Notes: generated by a model not told the origin, from the letters alone. A DNA stretch of 64,000 nucleotides from Burkholderia pyrrocinia (GCF_003330765.1 NZ_CP024902.1:2356001-2420000); one strand, 5' to 3'. Shown: positions 8,648 through 17,977, counted from the first letter of the stretch. Translations and numbers: made by a program.

Positions 8648-10531
8648 TCAGTGATCGGGCTTCGCCCACCAGGTCGACACGACCCAGCCCTCGGCCGAAT
8701 AGTACAGCGGCAGCGTCTGCGGATAGGCAAGCGTGCGCTTGTACGCGATCCGGTGCGTCGTGCTGTACCACTGCGGGACCGCGTAGTAGCCGTGCATCAG
8801 CACGCGGTCAAGCGCGTGCGTCGCATCGAGCAGCTCGTCGCGCGTCTGCGCGGTGCCGAGCGCGTGCAGCAGTGCGTCGACGGCCGGCGACTTCAGCCCG
8901 ATGATGTTGTCGGAGCCCGGCTCGTCGGCGAACTTGCTGCCGTAACGCGAGAACTGCTCGGCACCCGGCACCTGCACGCCTGGCAGGCGGATCGTCGTCA
9001 TGTCGTAGTCGAACGCATCGAGGCGCTTTTGCAGCAGCGCGTAATCGGCCGTGCGAAAGCGTGCGTCGATGCCGAGCTTCGCCAGGTTGCGCTGGTAGGC
9101 GGCCACGACACCTTGCATCGAAGCACCCGCATCGTCGAGGATCTCGAACGTGAACGGCTCGCCCTTCGCATTGCGCAGCGCGCCGTCGCGATAGGTCCAG
9201 CCGGCCTGAGCGAGCAGCGCGCGCGCCTGCAGCAGGTTCGCGCGCAGCGAGCCCGGCGGGTTCGTGTCCGGCTGCGTGACCATCGGGCCGAACACGGCCG
9301 GATCTAGCTGCGCGCGCAGCGGCTCCAGCAGCTTCAGCTCGCTCGCGCCCGGCGTGCCGGTCGCCTGCAGGTCGGTGTCGGCGAAATAGCTGTCCAGACG
9401 CGTGTAGCCGCTATAAAACAGCTGGTGGTTCAGCCATTCGAAGTCGAACGCGAGGTCGAGCGCCTGGCGCACGCGCACGTCGCGAAACAGCGGCCGGCGC
9501 AGGTTCATGAAGAAACCCTGCATGCCCGCGCCGTTGTGCTGGCGGAACTCGCGCTTGACGAGTTCGCCGCTGTCGAAACGCTTGCCGACGTCACGTCGCA
9601 CCCAGTTGCGCGCGATGTACTCGACGAGCACGTCGTACTCGCCGGCCTTGAACGCCTCGAGCTTCGTGACGCCGTCGCCGTACAACTTGTAGACGATCCG
9701 CTCGAAGTTGTTGGTGCCGGCCCGCACCGGCAGGTCGGCGCCCCAGTATGCGGGGTTGCGCCGGTAGGTGATCGTGCGGCCGTTGTCGAAGTGGTCGATC
9801 AGGTAGGGGCCGCTGCCGATCGGCTGCTCGAACGCGAGCTGGTCGAACGGGACGCGCGAGCCGTCCGCGCGCAACCCCCACTTGCGCGAGAACACGGGCA
9901 CGCCGCCGGCGATCAGCGGCAGCTCGCGATTCGCGCTGCGGAACTCGAAGCGCACGGTGGCCGGATCGACGACCACGGCCTTCGCGATTTCCGCGAAATA
10001 GGCGCCGAACTGCGGCGCGGCCAGCTTGCTCTTCAGCGTGTCGAACGAAAACTTGACGTCGTCGGCCGTGACGGGATCGCCGTTCGAGAAGCGCGCGCGA
10101 GGATTCAGGTGGAACCTGACCGAACGGCGGTCGGGCGCGATGTCGATGTCGTCGGCAAGCAGCCCGTACGCGGACGCCGGTTCGTCCGAGCTGCCCGTCG
10201 CGAGGCTCTCGAACAGCATGTCGATGCCCGGCGCGGGGTTGCCGCGCATCGTGAACGGATTGAACTTGTCGAACGAGGTCAGCCGGCTCGGGTTCGCGAG
10301 CACGAGCGTGCCGCCCTTCGGCGCATCGGGGTTGACGTAATCGAAATGCTTGAAGCCCGGCGGATATTTCGGCTCGCCGTACTGCGCAATGGCGTAGGCC
10401 GCGTGCGCGGCCGTCGCGGCAAGCGCCGCCTGCATCGCAAACACCGCGGCAACGCGGCCGGCGGCCCGTACGGCACGCATCGCGCCGAAGCGGACACGCG
10501 CGGTGGCGGCCCGGGGCGAACCCTTCGTCAT
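8648..10531 (-). CDS. yejA: Periplasmic oligopeptide-binding protein (YejA type)
   Basis: A 627-residue extracellular solute-binding protein, family 5, which would capture peptides for YejBEF; in enterobacteria this system imports microcin C-like peptides. A signal peptide ends near AATAAHAAYA. The mature part shows the family pattern YGEPKYPPGFKHF, PDAPKGGTL and the dipeptide-binding fold through to YKRTLAYPQTLPLYYSAEGWV. Two other in-frame Met codons lie nearby (10582, and one further into the signal region), so the exact start is uncertain. It is first in the operon and has its own promoter. Confidence 0.92.
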   Translation of the reverse strand: MTKGSPRAATARVRFGAMRAVRAAGRVAAVFAMQAALAATAAHAAYAIAQYGEPKYPPGFKHFDYVNPDAPKGGTLVLANPSRLTSFDKFNPFTMRGNPAPGIDMLFESLATGSSDEPASAYGLLADDIDIAPDRRSVRFHLNPRARFSNGDPVTADDVKFSFDTLKSKLAAPQFGAYFAEIAKAVVVDPATVRFEFRSANRELPLIAGGVPVFSRKWGLRADGSRVPFDQLAFEQPIGSGPYLIDHFDNGRTITYRRNPAYWGADLPVRAGTNNFERIVYKLYGDGVTKLEAFKAGEYDVLVEYIARNWVRRDVGKRFDSGELVKREFRQHNGAGMQGFFMNLRRPLFRDVRVRQALDLAFDFEWLNHQLFYSGYTRLDSYFADTDLQATGTPGASELKLLEPLRAQLDPAVFGPMVTQPDTNPPGSLRANLLQARALLAQAGWTYRDGALRNAKGEPFTFEILDDAGASMQGVVAAYQRNLAKLGIDARFRTADYALLQKRLDAFDYDMTTIRLPGVQVPGAEQFSRYGSKFADEPGSDNIIGLKSPAVDALLHALGTAQTRDELLDATHALDRVLMHGYYAVPQWYSTTHRIAYKRTLAYPQTLPLYYSAEGWVVSTWWAKPDH

Positions 10532-10571
10532 AGAGGCCCTGTCGATCGAATGAGGGGTGTAACGTAGGACG

Positions 10572-10599
10572 ATTCTACCCATTCAATCCTTCGAGCCAA
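10572..10599 (-). promoter_or_regulatory. Probable yejABEF promoter
   Basis: Minus-strand TTGGCT (10594-10599) and TAGAAT (10572-10577) have a 16-bp spacer, about 40 bp upstream of the yejA ATG and directly after a terminator. Confidence 0.5.
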
Positions 10600-10602
10600 A
10601 AG

Positions 10603-10624
10603 AAAACCGCCACGAGGGCGGTTT
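10603..10624 (-). terminator. Terminator of the PXPV-repeat gene
   Basis: Stem AAACCGCC (10604-10611)/GGCGGTTT (10617-10624) is followed on the minus strand by a T-rich run. It separates the PXPV gene from the yej operon. Confidence 0.8.
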
Positions 10625-10666
10625 CTTCACGAGCGGCCCGCGCGCGCATCACGCGCGCGGCGCCGA

Positions 10667-11023
10667 TCAGCGCCAGCCGTTGTGGCGGCCGTTATCCCAG
10701 TGGCCGCGATCATGATCGCCGCGATCGTGATCGCCGCCCCAGCCGCGACCATGGCGGCGATACCATTCGTCGCGGCCCCAGTAGCGACGACCGTCCCAGT
10801 AGCGGTCGCCATGCCAGCCGATCACGACCACCGGAGCCGGCGCATACATGGGCGCCGGCTGGTAGATCACCGGCGGCGGCGGCGCATACACGGGCGCGGG
10901 CGCGACGTAGACCGGTGCCGGCACGCCGACGTTGATCCCGACATTGACTCCCGCCATTGCTGCGCCCGACACGAGCAAGGCCGTCATACCGGTCAAGAGC
11001 GAGGCAACACGCAAGGTCTTCAT
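10667..11023 (-). CDS. Small exported protein with PXPV repeats
   Basis: A 118-residue protein of unknown function. A signal peptide (about 1-24, ending SGAAMA) precedes a Pro/Val/Tyr-rich stretch with repeated PAPV-type units (PAPVYVAPAPVYAPPPPV), matching the PXPV repeat family seen in Burkholderia and relatives. The C-terminal third is rich in Trp, Arg, Asp, Gly and His (RYWDGRRYWGRDEWYRRHGRGWGG). The start at 11023 is supported by AGAGGAA 6-7 bases upstream; an in-frame Met 8 residues earlier lacks this. It has its own terminator and a TATAGT -10-like box about 40 bp upstream, so it is probably monocistronic. Confidence 0.82.
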   Translation of the reverse strand: MKTLRVASLLTGMTALLVSGAAMAGVNVGINVGVPAPVYVAPAPVYAPPPPVIYQPAPMYAPAPVVVIGWHGDRYWDGRRYWGRDEWYRRHGRGWGGDHDRGDHDRGHWDNGRHNGWR

Positions 11024-11305
11024 GGATTCCTCTTCTGGTTGTGTCATGTGTGATTCGACTATAACGGCAAGCACCGTCTCCGCATATTTCAAGTTTGTAA
11101 GAACTGATGCGCGGCATCGCAACGGCAAGCGCGCGTTAACGTCTTGTAACAATCGACGGCCCGACGGCGGCGTCCGAGACCCTTTGCGCCCTTCCCGGGC
11201 TCGCATTCGCTTCGGCGATGCGCGCCACGCGCCGAATCATACTGCCTTCGCCTGCTGGCAGGCACCGCCAGCGCCGATGCACGCCCTCCCCGGCGGACGA
11301 AAAAA

Positions 11306-11327
11306 AAGCGGCACTCGCGTGCCGCTT
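11306..11327 (-). terminator. Terminator of the cyoABCD operon
   Basis: Perfect 9-bp stem AAGCGGCAC (11306-11314)/GTGCCGCTT (11319-11327) with a TCGC loop on the plus strand. A T-run follows on the minus strand, 42 bp after the cyoD stop. Confidence 0.88.
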
Positions 11328-11368
11328 CGTGCCGCTTTCCCGGATGGCGCATCGCGCCGCGACGCCGC

Positions 11369-11701
11369 TCAGCGCGACATCATGTTCATGCTGACGTTGT
11401 GCATCACCCACAGCGTGCCGACGATCAGGATCGCCGCGGTCAGCACCGTATAGCTGAATGCCATCACGTTCCAGCGCTGGCCCGACGACCCGTTCATGTG
11501 CAGGAAGTACACCAGGTGCACGACGATCTGCACGAACGCGAGCACGGCCAGCGCGATCAGCGACGCATGCGGCGACAGCACGCCGCCCATCACGAGGCCG
11601 AACGACGCGGCCGTGAGCAGCACCGACAGGATGAAACCGGCGACGTAGCCGCCGACACTGCCGTGCCCTTCTTCGAGTTGAGACGAATGCGTATGGGCCA
11701 T
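11369..11701 (-). CDS. cyoD: Cytochrome bo quinol oxidase subunit IV
   Basis: A 110-residue small membrane subunit of the terminal quinol oxidase. Three predicted helices are visible (VAGFILSVLLTAASFGLVM, LIALAVLAFVQIVVHLVYFL, VLTAAILIVGTLWVMH), as in CyoD, with the family HxVYFLHMN segment. It is last in the operon and directly abuts cyoC. In E. coli the subunit assists assembly of the Cu-B centre. Confidence 0.94.
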   Translation of the reverse strand: MAHTHSSQLEEGHGSVGGYVAGFILSVLLTAASFGLVMGGVLSPHASLIALAVLAFVQIVVHLVYFLHMNGSSGQRWNVMAFSYTVLTAAILIVGTLWVMHNVSMNMMSR

Positions 11702-12310
11702 TTAGATCACGCTCGCGAGATAGACAAAGGAAAACACGCAGATCCACACGATGTCGAGGAAGTGCCAGAAGAGGCTCAGGCACGTCAGGCGCCGCAGGTC
11801 GCGATCGGTCAGGTCGCCGCCGCGGAACACGATCTGCCCGGCGAGCACGAGCATCCACAGCAGGCCGGCCGTCACGTGCAGCCCGTGCGTGCCGACCAGC
11901 GTGAAGAAGGCCGACAGGAACGCGCTGCGCTGCGGGCCGGCACCTTCCGCGATCAGGTGCGAGAACTCGCGCAGTTCCATCGCGAGAAACGCCGCGCCGA
12001 GCACGAACGTCACCGCGAGCCATGCGAGCAGCGCGCCGCGCCGCTGCTTGTAGGCAGCCAGCATCGCGAAACCGTACGTGATGCTCGACAGCAGCAGCGC
12101 AGCGGTTTCCACCGCGACGCCCGGAATGTCGAACAGGTCTTTCGCGGTCGGCCCGCCCGCATACTGGTGGCCAAGCACCGCGAACGTCGCGAACAGCGCC
12201 GCAAAGATCACGCAGTCGGTCATCAGGTACAGCCAGAAACCGAACACCGAATGCGACGGCGGATGGTCGTCGTGCTCGAGCAGGGTTGCGCTCAAGGTTT
12301 TCTGCAACAT
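11702..12310 (-). CDS. cyoC: Cytochrome bo quinol oxidase subunit III
   Basis: A 202-residue subunit III of the heme-copper oxidase, with five predicted membrane helices beginning at [24 protein letters not shown]. The family segments [13 protein letters not shown] and [22 protein letters not shown] are present. The start ATG shares one base with the cyoB stop (TGATG), indicating coupled translation. Confidence 0.95.
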   Translation of the reverse strand: MLQKTLSATLLEHDDHPPSHSVFGFWLYLMTDCVIFAALFATFAVLGHQYAGGPTAKDLFDIPGVAVETAALLLSSITYGFAMLAAYKQRRGALLAWLAVTFVLGAAFLAMELREFSHLIAEGAGPQRSAFLSAFFTLVGTHGLHVTAGLLWMLVLAGQIVFRGGDLTDRDLRRLTCLSLFWHFLDIVWICVFSFVYLASVI

Positions 12311-14316
12311 CAGTTGGCCTCCAGTTCCACGTCGTCGACACGCGCGGCCACGCGCGTCGTCGGCTGCTTGTCTTCGATCTTCCGCACCGCCGACGCGGGG
12401 ATGTAATAGCCGTCGTTATCGCGCGAGCTGTAGATCACGAGCGTCGCGACGATCCCGACCAGCCCGGCGATCGCGAGCCACCAGATGTGCCACACCAGCG
12501 CGAAGCCGAGCACCAGGCTGAAAATCGCGACCACGAGGCCCGCGCAGGTATTCGACGGCATGTGAATGTCGCGGATCGCCGCCGGGTTCGGCCGGCCTTC
12601 GCCGCGCGCCTTCATTTCCGCGTACGCGTCGAGCGTGCGCACCTGCGGGATCACCGCGAAGTTGTAGTCGGCCGGCGGCGACGTGGTCGCCCACTCCAGC
12701 GTACGGCCGCCCCACGGGTCGCCCGTCGTGTCGCGGTATTCGGGCAGGTTGCGGTTGCGGATGCTGACCACGAGTTGCAGCAGCTGGCACGCGATGCCGA
12801 TCGCGATCAGCACGGCGCCGAACGCGGCAACCAGCAGCCACGGATGCCACGCCGGGTTGTCGTAGTGGTTCAGCCGGCGCGTCATGCCCATGAAGCCGAG
12901 CACGTAGAGCGGCACGAACGCGACGTAGAAGCCGACCTGCCAGAACCAGAACGCGGCCTTGCCGAGCTTCTCGTTCAGCTTGAAGCCGAATGCCTTCGGG
13001 AACCAGTAGTTGAAGCCTGCGAGATAGCCGAACAGCACGCCGCCGATGATCACGTTGTGGAAGTGCGCGATCAGGAACAGGCTGTTGTGCAGCACGAAGT
13101 CCGCACCGGGAATCGCCATCATCACGCCGGTCATGCCGCCGAGCGTGAACGTGACCATGAAGCCGATCGTCCACAGCACGGGCGTCGTGAATTCGATCCG
13201 GCCGCGATACATCGTAAACAGCCAGTTGAATACCTTCACGCCGGTCGGGATCGCGATGATCATGGTCATGATGCCGAAGAACGCGTTCACGTTCGCACCC
13301 GAGCCCATCGTGAAGAAGTGATGCAGCCACACGAGGAACGACAGCACCATGATCGCGCAGGTCGCGTACACCATCGTCTTGTAGCCGAACAGCGGCTTCT
13401 TCGCGAACGTCGCGATGACTTCCGAGAAGATGCCGAACGCCGGCAGGATCAGGATGTACACCTCCGGATGGCCCCACGCCCAGATCAGGTTCAGGTACAG
13501 CATCGCGTTGCCGCCGGCTTCGTTCGTGAAGAAGTGCATGCCGAGGTAACGGTCGAGGCCGAGCAGCGCGAGCGTCGCGGTCAGGATCGGGAACGACGCC
13601 ATGATCAGCACGTTCGTGCAGAGCGCGGTCCACGTGAACACGGGCATCTTCATCAGCGTCATGCCCGGCGCGCGCATCTTGATGATCGTCACGAAGAAGT
13701 TCACGCCGGTCAGCAGCGTGCCGATGCCCGAGATCTGCAACGCCCACAGGTAGTAGTCGACCCCTACCCCCGGGCTGAACTGCAGCTCCGACAGCGGCGG
13801 GTACGCGAGCCAGCCCGTCTGCGCGAATTCGCCGATCACGAGCGAGACGTTGATCAGGATCGCGCTGACGGCCGTCATCCAGAAGCTCAGCGAGTTGATG
13901 AACGGGAATGCGACGTCGCGCGCGCCGATCTGCAGCGGCACGACCAGGTTCATCAGGCCGACCATGAACACCATCGCCATGAAGAAGATCATGATCACGC
14001 CGTGTGCCGTGAAGATCTGGTCATAGTGATGCGGCGGCAGGTAGCCGGGCGCGTTGTACGCGAGCGCGAGCTGCATGCGCATCATGATCGCGTCCGCGAA
14101 GCCGCGCAGCAGCATGATCAGCGCGACGATGATGTACATCACGCCGAGTTTCTTGTGGTCGACCGTCGTCAACCATTCCGTCCACAGCCATTTCCACCGG
14201 CCAGTGATCGTCAGCGCGGCGAGAATGCCCAGCACGGCCAGCCCCATGAAGGCGCCGGCCACCATGATGATGGGCTGATCGAACGGGATCGCCGCGAGTG
14301 TGAGTTTGCCGAACAT
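12310..14316 (-). CDS. cyoB: Cytochrome bo quinol oxidase subunit I
   Basis: A 668-residue catalytic subunit that reduces oxygen to water and pumps protons. It keeps the heme-copper signature [17 protein letters not shown] with the cross-linked His-Tyr pair, the paired histidines of VWLHHFF for copper, and [11 protein letters not shown] for the heme axial ligands. The length matches E. coli CyoB (663). It sits three bases after cyoA. It would carry heme b and heme o, yet no cyoE (heme O synthase) is visible in the window. Confidence 0.97.
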   Translation of the reverse strand: MFGKLTLAAIPFDQPIIMVAGAFMGLAVLGILAALTITGRWKWLWTEWLTTVDHKKLGVMYIIVALIMLLRGFADAIMMRMQLALAYNAPGYLPPHHYDQIFTAHGVIMIFFMAMVFMVGLMNLVVPLQIGARDVAFPFINSLSFWMTAVSAILINVSLVIGEFAQTGWLAYPPLSELQFSPGVGVDYYLWALQISGIGTLLTGVNFFVTIIKMRAPGMTLMKMPVFTWTALCTNVLIMASFPILTATLALLGLDRYLGMHFFTNEAGGNAMLYLNLIWAWGHPEVYILILPAFGIFSEVIATFAKKPLFGYKTMVYATCAIMVLSFLVWLHHFFTMGSGANVNAFFGIMTMIIAIPTGVKVFNWLFTMYRGRIEFTTPVLWTIGFMVTFTLGGMTGVMMAIPGADFVLHNSLFLIAHFHNVIIGGVLFGYLAGFNYWFPKAFGFKLNEKLGKAAFWFWQVGFYVAFVPLYVLGFMGMTRRLNHYDNPAWHPWLLVAAFGAVLIAIGIACQLLQLVVSIRNRNLPEYRDTTGDPWGGRTLEWATTSPPADYNFAVIPQVRTLDAYAEMKARGEGRPNPAAIRDIHMPSNTCAGLVVAIFSLVLGFALVWHIWWLAIAGLVGIVATLVIYSSRDNDGYYIPASAVRKIEDKQPTTRVAARVDDVELEAN

Positions 14317-14319
14317 GCG

Positions 14320-15207
14320 TTACCCCTTCGTGCCGCAGGCGGCGTCCTTCAGGTCGAGGACGTGGCCATCGTTGTATTTCGCGATGATGTTGTGGAAGAG
14401 CCGCGGATCGACCGACGAGAAGTAGCGCACAGGCGCCTTCTCACTCGGCTGCGCAACGGTGCCATACACGGTCGCGTCGAGCCGGTCCGGCGATGCCTTC
14501 ACCTTCTGCACCCATGCGTCGAACTGTTCGCGCGGCTCGGCGAGCGTGCGGAACTTCATGTCGGAGAAGCCGCGGCCGCTGAAGTTGGCGGACGTGCCCG
14601 CGTAGTTGCCGGGCTCGTCGGCGATCAGGTGCAGCCGCGTCTGCATGCCGGCCATCGCGTAGACCTGGCCGCCGAGCTGCGGGATGAAGAACGAGTTCAT
14701 CACCGAATCCGACGTGATGTGGAAGTTCACCGGCGTGCCCACGGGAATCGCGAGCTGGTTCACCGACGCGATGCCGAGTTCCGGATAGATGAACAGCCAC
14801 TTCCAGTCGAGCGCGACGACTTCGACGTCGATCGGCTTCACCGACGACTCGAGCGGCTTGTACGGATCGAGCTCGTGCGTGGTCTTCCACGTGAGCACGC
14901 CGAGGAACAGGATGATCAGCGTCGGTACCGTCCAGATCACGACTTCGATCGCGGTCGAGTGCGACCAGTTCGGCGCGTAGGTTGCGTTGCGGTTCGATGC
15001 GCGGTAACGCCATGCGAACCATAGCGTGAGCAGGATCACCGGCACGACGACGATCAGCATCGCCCATGTGGACGTCGCGATCAGCGCCTTTTCGGCAGCA
15101 CCCACGCTTCCTTTCGGATTTAGTACATCTAAATTACAACCTGACAGGCTTAAAGCCGCGCCGATTGACATCAGCACCGCCCCGCCTCTTGAAGCTCTTC
15201 TTTTCAT
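14320..15207 (-). CDS. cyoA: Cytochrome bo quinol oxidase subunit II
   Basis: A 295-residue lipoprotein subunit II. A lipobox LSGC places the lipidated residue at Cys24. Two transmembrane helices follow ([20 protein letters not shown] and [17 protein letters not shown]), then the periplasmic cupredoxin-like domain without the CuA ligands, as expected for a quinol rather than cytochrome c oxidase. The ATG at 15207 is preferred over the GTG one codon earlier. It is first in cyoABCD. Confidence 0.95.
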   Translation of the reverse strand: MKRRASRGGAVLMSIGAALSLSGCNLDVLNPKGSVGAAEKALIATSTWAMLIVVVPVILLTLWFAWRYRASNRNATYAPNWSHSTAIEVVIWTVPTLIILFLGVLTWKTTHELDPYKPLESSVKPIDVEVVALDWKWLFIYPELGIASVNQLAIPVGTPVNFHITSDSVMNSFFIPQLGGQVYAMAGMQTRLHLIADEPGNYAGTSANFSGRGFSDMKFRTLAEPREQFDAWVQKVKASPDRLDATVYGTVAQPSEKAPVRYFSSVDPRLFHNIIAKYNDGHVLDLKDAACGTKG

Positions 15208-15277
15208 CACACAGCCCGAGGGTCATTGAATCCGTTTGCGTATGCCCGATGCGCATTCGATCCACGAAAGTGGCCGA

Positions 15278-15305
15278 ATCATACGTCGCGCGAGTGCGAT
15301 GAAAA
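15278..15305 (-). promoter_or_regulatory. Candidate cyoABCD promoter
   Basis: Minus-strand TTTTCA (15300-15305) and TATGAT (15278-15283) have a 16-bp spacer, about 70 bp upstream of cyoA. The -10 is good and the -35 weak. No clear FNR-type TTGAT-N4-ATCAA box is visible. Confidence 0.4.
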
Positions 15306-15477
15306 ACCGGCGGAGACGACAAATCACCATTGCAAAATCTGCTGTGAGACACATTGTCGCGGGGCAATTTCACGCAGCCGGAAACCGGCCCTGCGCCGCC
15401 AGCGCCGGACCGTGATCGATGTGTGCGCAACGGCCGCATCGCCGTGCGATGCGGCACGCTCGCGCGACGTGCCGCGA

Positions 15478-17007
15478 TCAGTCGTGCGTCGATGCCATGT
15501 ACGACGGCTGCGCCTGCACGGGGCCGTCCCCGGCCGGCACCTTCGAACGGCTGGCTTCGTCGATCAGCTTTGCGACGGTCGGATCGATCGCATCGGTGAA
15601 CGGTTTCGGATCGATGCCGACCGCCAGCACGACCAGCGCGAGCGATGCGAACATCACGATCTCGCGACGGTTCAGGTCGGCGAGCTTCGCGATGCGCGGG
15701 CTCGAGACCTTGCCCCACACCACGCGCTTGAGCATCCACAGCGTGTACGACGCGCTGAAGATCAGCGTCAGCGCCGCGATTGCGCCGATCCAGAAGTTGA
15801 AACGGATCGCGCCCATGATGACCATGAACTCGCCGACGAACCCCGACGTGCCCGGCAAGCCGACGTTGGCCATCGCGAACAGCACCGTGAAGGTCGCGAA
15901 ACGCGGCATCACGCCCGCCACGCCGCCATACGCCGCGATCTCGCGCTGCTTCGTGCGATCGACGAGCACGTTCACGCACAGCAGCATCGCGCCCGCGACG
16001 AAACCGTACGACACGAGTTGCACGATCGCGCCTTCGACGCCGATCCGGTTGAACAGGAACAGCCCGAGCGTGACGATCCCCATGTGCGCGACCGTCGAAT
16101 ACGCGAGCAGCTTGCCGAGATCGGTCTGCGCGAGCGCGATCAGGCTCGCATAGACGATCGCGAACAACGACAGCGCGATCACGGCCGGCGCGAAGAAGTG
16201 GCTTGCGTCGGGCGTGACCGGCAGCGCGAAGCGCAGGAACCCGTAGCCGCCGAGCTTGAGCATCGCGAGCATCAGCGCGGCTCCGGTCGGGCCGTCCGTA
16301 TAGACGTCGCTCAGCCACGTGTGGACGGGCCACATCGGCACCTTGACCGCGAACGCGGCGAAGAAACCGAGGAACACCAGCAACTGCGGCGCGAAGCCGA
16401 GCTGCAGCGTGCGCCACACGGCCATGTCGAACGTATGCGACTGCGCGTACAGGTACAGCATCGCCATCAGCAGCAACAGCGAGCCGGCAAACGAGATGAA
16501 GAAGAACTTCACGGCCGCGTACACGCGGCGCTCCCGCCCCCACGTGCCGATCAGCAGGTAAAGCGGGATCAGCGTCGCCTCGAAGAAAATGAAGAACAGC
16601 AGCCCGTCCTGTGAGACAAACACGCCGACCATCAGCCCTGACAGGATCAGGAACGACGCGTAGTACTGTGCGACGCGCACCGTGACCGACTCCCACGACG
16701 CGACCACCACCACGAGCGTCGTGAATGCTGTCAGCACGACGAGCCACAGCGACGCGCCGTCGATGCCGACCCGCCATCCGGAATTGAACGCCGCCAGCCA
16801 GTTGCGGCTTTCGACGAACTGCATCGCGGCCGAGTGCGAGTCGAAACCGGCAACCAGCGGGACGACTGCGGCAAGCCCCGCCAGCGCGCCGGCGAGCGCA
16901 ATCAGTCGCGTCCGGCGTGGATGATGGTCGGAGCCGGCGCGCAGCAGGCACGCGCCGAACAGGATCGGAACCCAGATAGCCAGGCTCAGGAAGGGGAAGT
17001 CATGCAT
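15478..17007 (-). CDS. Stand-alone NuoM-like proton-translocating subunit
   Basis: A 509-residue polytopic membrane protein of the NADH dehydrogenase subunit M / Mrp antiporter family. It has the canonical helices of a complex I antiporter-like subunit. Residues equivalent to the proton channel are present: Glu143 in FFEATLIP, Lys222 in AVKVPMWPVHTWLSD, Lys251 in KLGGYG, His308 in TVAHMG and Glu393 in FVGEF. What is odd is the context: no other nuo gene is adjacent, and it lies 270 bp upstream of cyoA on the same strand. It may be an orphan paralog working with another partner, a member of a relocated respiratory cluster, or a DabB-like channel lacking DabA. The family assignment is firm; the role is unknown. 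Confidence 0.88.
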   Translation of the reverse strand: MHDFPFLSLAIWVPILFGACLLRAGSDHHPRRTRLIALAGALAGLAAVVPLVAGFDSHSAAMQFVESRNWLAAFNSGWRVGIDGASLWLVVLTAFTTLVVVVASWESVTVRVAQYYASFLILSGLMVGVFVSQDGLLFFIFFEATLIPLYLLIGTWGRERRVYAAVKFFFISFAGSLLLLMAMLYLYAQSHTFDMAVWRTLQLGFAPQLLVFLGFFAAFAVKVPMWPVHTWLSDVYTDGPTGAALMLAMLKLGGYGFLRFALPVTPDASHFFAPAVIALSLFAIVYASLIALAQTDLGKLLAYSTVAHMGIVTLGLFLFNRIGVEGAIVQLVSYGFVAGAMLLCVNVLVDRTKQREIAAYGGVAGVMPRFATFTVLFAMANVGLPGTSGFVGEFMVIMGAIRFNFWIGAIAALTLIFSASYTLWMLKRVVWGKVSSPRIAKLADLNRREIVMFASLALVVLAVGIDPKPFTDAIDPTVAKLIDEASRSKVPAGDGPVQAQPSYMASTHD

Positions 17008-17096
17008 GTCAACAAGGCCTTGAGGAGGTCGCGCACTGCATCGGGGACAGGCGAAACGAAAGGAACGAAATCAAATCGACAGGTAGATTTCGTGAA

Positions 17097-17112
17097 TTGC
17101 CAATGTTGGCAA
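17097..17112. promoter_or_regulatory. Palindrome TTGCCAA-TG-TTGGCAA upstream of the NuoM-like gene
   Basis: A perfect 7+2+7 inverted repeat lies 90 bp upstream of the NuoM-like ATG. Its form and position suit a dimeric-repressor operator. I cannot name the regulator. Confidence 0.4.
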
Positions 17113-17120
17113 AATGTAAA

Positions 17121-17148
17121 GCGGCATCACGGGAAAACTTGATGCCGC
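17121..17148 (-). terminator. Hairpin GCGGCATCA...TGATGCCGC, possible terminator or attenuator
   Basis: A perfect 9-bp stem (17121-17129 with 17140-17148) and 10-nt loop are followed on the minus strand by TTTACATTTT. It could end a short minus-strand transcript from the preceding non-coding stretch, or act in the leader of the NuoM-like gene. Confidence 0.45.
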
Positions 17149-17724
17149 TCAAACGCAATCGGGTTAACCAGCATAAGGCGATTGGCTAATTTCTGCAGCG
17201 CAGCAGAGCATCGATTTTCGGCGTCAGCTTAGGTTACTGATTTTTATGAGTAATTTTTTGTATTCGAAGGCGACGCATGTCGCGCGAATCGATGCAGTGC
17301 CGCAATTTTGGCGTCAACACGCCATTCGGAGGGTCGGAATATGGTGGTTGAAGCCGCGCAAAGCGGCGATTTGGCGCCCTTTTTAGCCTTACATCAATAC
17401 TTTCATTTTTGTTTCAATTGATCTTGCTCGATGCAGGTCGGGCGAATGGCCAGCCCACTGTCCGGCATCGTGGCAGGTACCGCATCTTTCATGCCCCCCT
17501 CGCGCCGGGCCGCCAACACGGACGGCTCGGACGGCTCCATACGCGCATCGTCATCACGCGATGCCGGCTTGGCTGTGTTGTGCGGGGAAAAATGAAGCGG
17601 CTGTCGATAGCCTGGCACTGATCGATCCACGCGGCGTTTGCCACGTTGATTCGCTGTCCCGATCAAGTCCGTCTGCCGATGCGGTCCGGCAGCATCGAAT
17701 GTTTCGCGCGCGACGACCGGAAAA
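17149..17724. other. AT-richer intergenic stretch with no recognised gene
   Basis: This stretch is visibly richer in A/T than its surroundings, especially 17180-17270 and 17385-17425. Short open frames occur but have poor starts and no recognisable domains. The hairpin at 17121-17148 hints that a small minus-strand RNA might end there. I see no mobile element or tRNA fragment in it. Confidence 0.5.
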
Positions 17725-17728
17725 AGAA

Positions 17729-17762
17729 AAAGCCCCGCAAGTCCGAGAACTTGCGGGGCTTT
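17729..17762 (-). terminator. Terminator of tRNA-Ser
   Basis: A 12-bp stem AAGCCCCGCAAG/CTTGCGGGGCTT (17730-17741 with 17750-17761) is followed on the minus strand by TTTTCTTTTTCC. It lies 12 bases past the tRNA CCA end. Confidence 0.9.
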
Positions 17763-17773
17763 GTCACCGCTTT

Positions 17774-17867
17774 TGGCGGAGACGGAGGGATTCGAACCCT
17801 CGATCCAGGTTTTGGCCCAGATGCTCCCTTAGCAGGGGAGTGCCTTCGACCTCTCGGCCACGTCTCC
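17774..17867 (-). tRNA. tRNA-Ser(GCT)
   Basis: A 94-nt minus-strand tRNA with the long variable arm of class II tRNAs. It begins GGAGACGTGGCCGAG and ends with encoded CCA (TGG at 17774-17776). The anticodon stem CTCCC/GGGAG encloses CTGCTAA, giving GCT for serine AGC/AGU codons. It has its own promoter and terminator. Confidence 0.96.
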
Positions 17868-17910
17868 CAAACCTTCGCTCGCACCAGGGAGGCAGTGCGA
17901 CGAGAACAAG

Positions 17911-17939
17911 ATCATATAGGGTTTGGAGCCGTTGGTCAA
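17911..17939 (-). promoter_or_regulatory. Sigma-70 promoter of tRNA-Ser
   Basis: Minus-strand TTGACC (17934-17939) and TATGAT (17911-17916) are spaced by 17 bp, 43 nt upstream of the mature tRNA. Confidence 0.8.
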
Positions 17940-17946
17940 TTTCCGC

Positions 17947-17968
17947 GATGCATTTTCTTCAATGCATC
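17947..17968. repeat. Inverted repeat after lysC
   Basis: GATGCATT (17947-17954) and AATGCATC (17961-17968) form an 8-bp stem with a 6-nt loop between the lysC stop and the tRNA-Ser promoter. No U-tract follows on the minus strand, so it is at best a weak terminator or a 3'-end stabilising hairpin. Confidence 0.4.
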
Positions 17969-17977
17969 ACAAAAAAT

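Noticed and set aside
12286..15024. A 912-codon plus-strand open frame across the cyo operon
   Set aside because: It is antisense to cyoB and cyoA, rich in His/Arg/Asp repeats with no domain. High-GC coding DNA commonly leaves such open frames on the opposite strand.
15478..17007. A DabAB-type inorganic carbon transporter
   Set aside because: DabB-like channels need an adjacent DabA (DUF2309), which is absent. The sequence looks closer to NuoM.
17403..17666. An 87-residue minus-strand open frame in the gap upstream of the NuoM-like gene
   Set aside because: It starts at TTG with no ribosome binding site and has low-complexity basic sequence with no recognisable domain.
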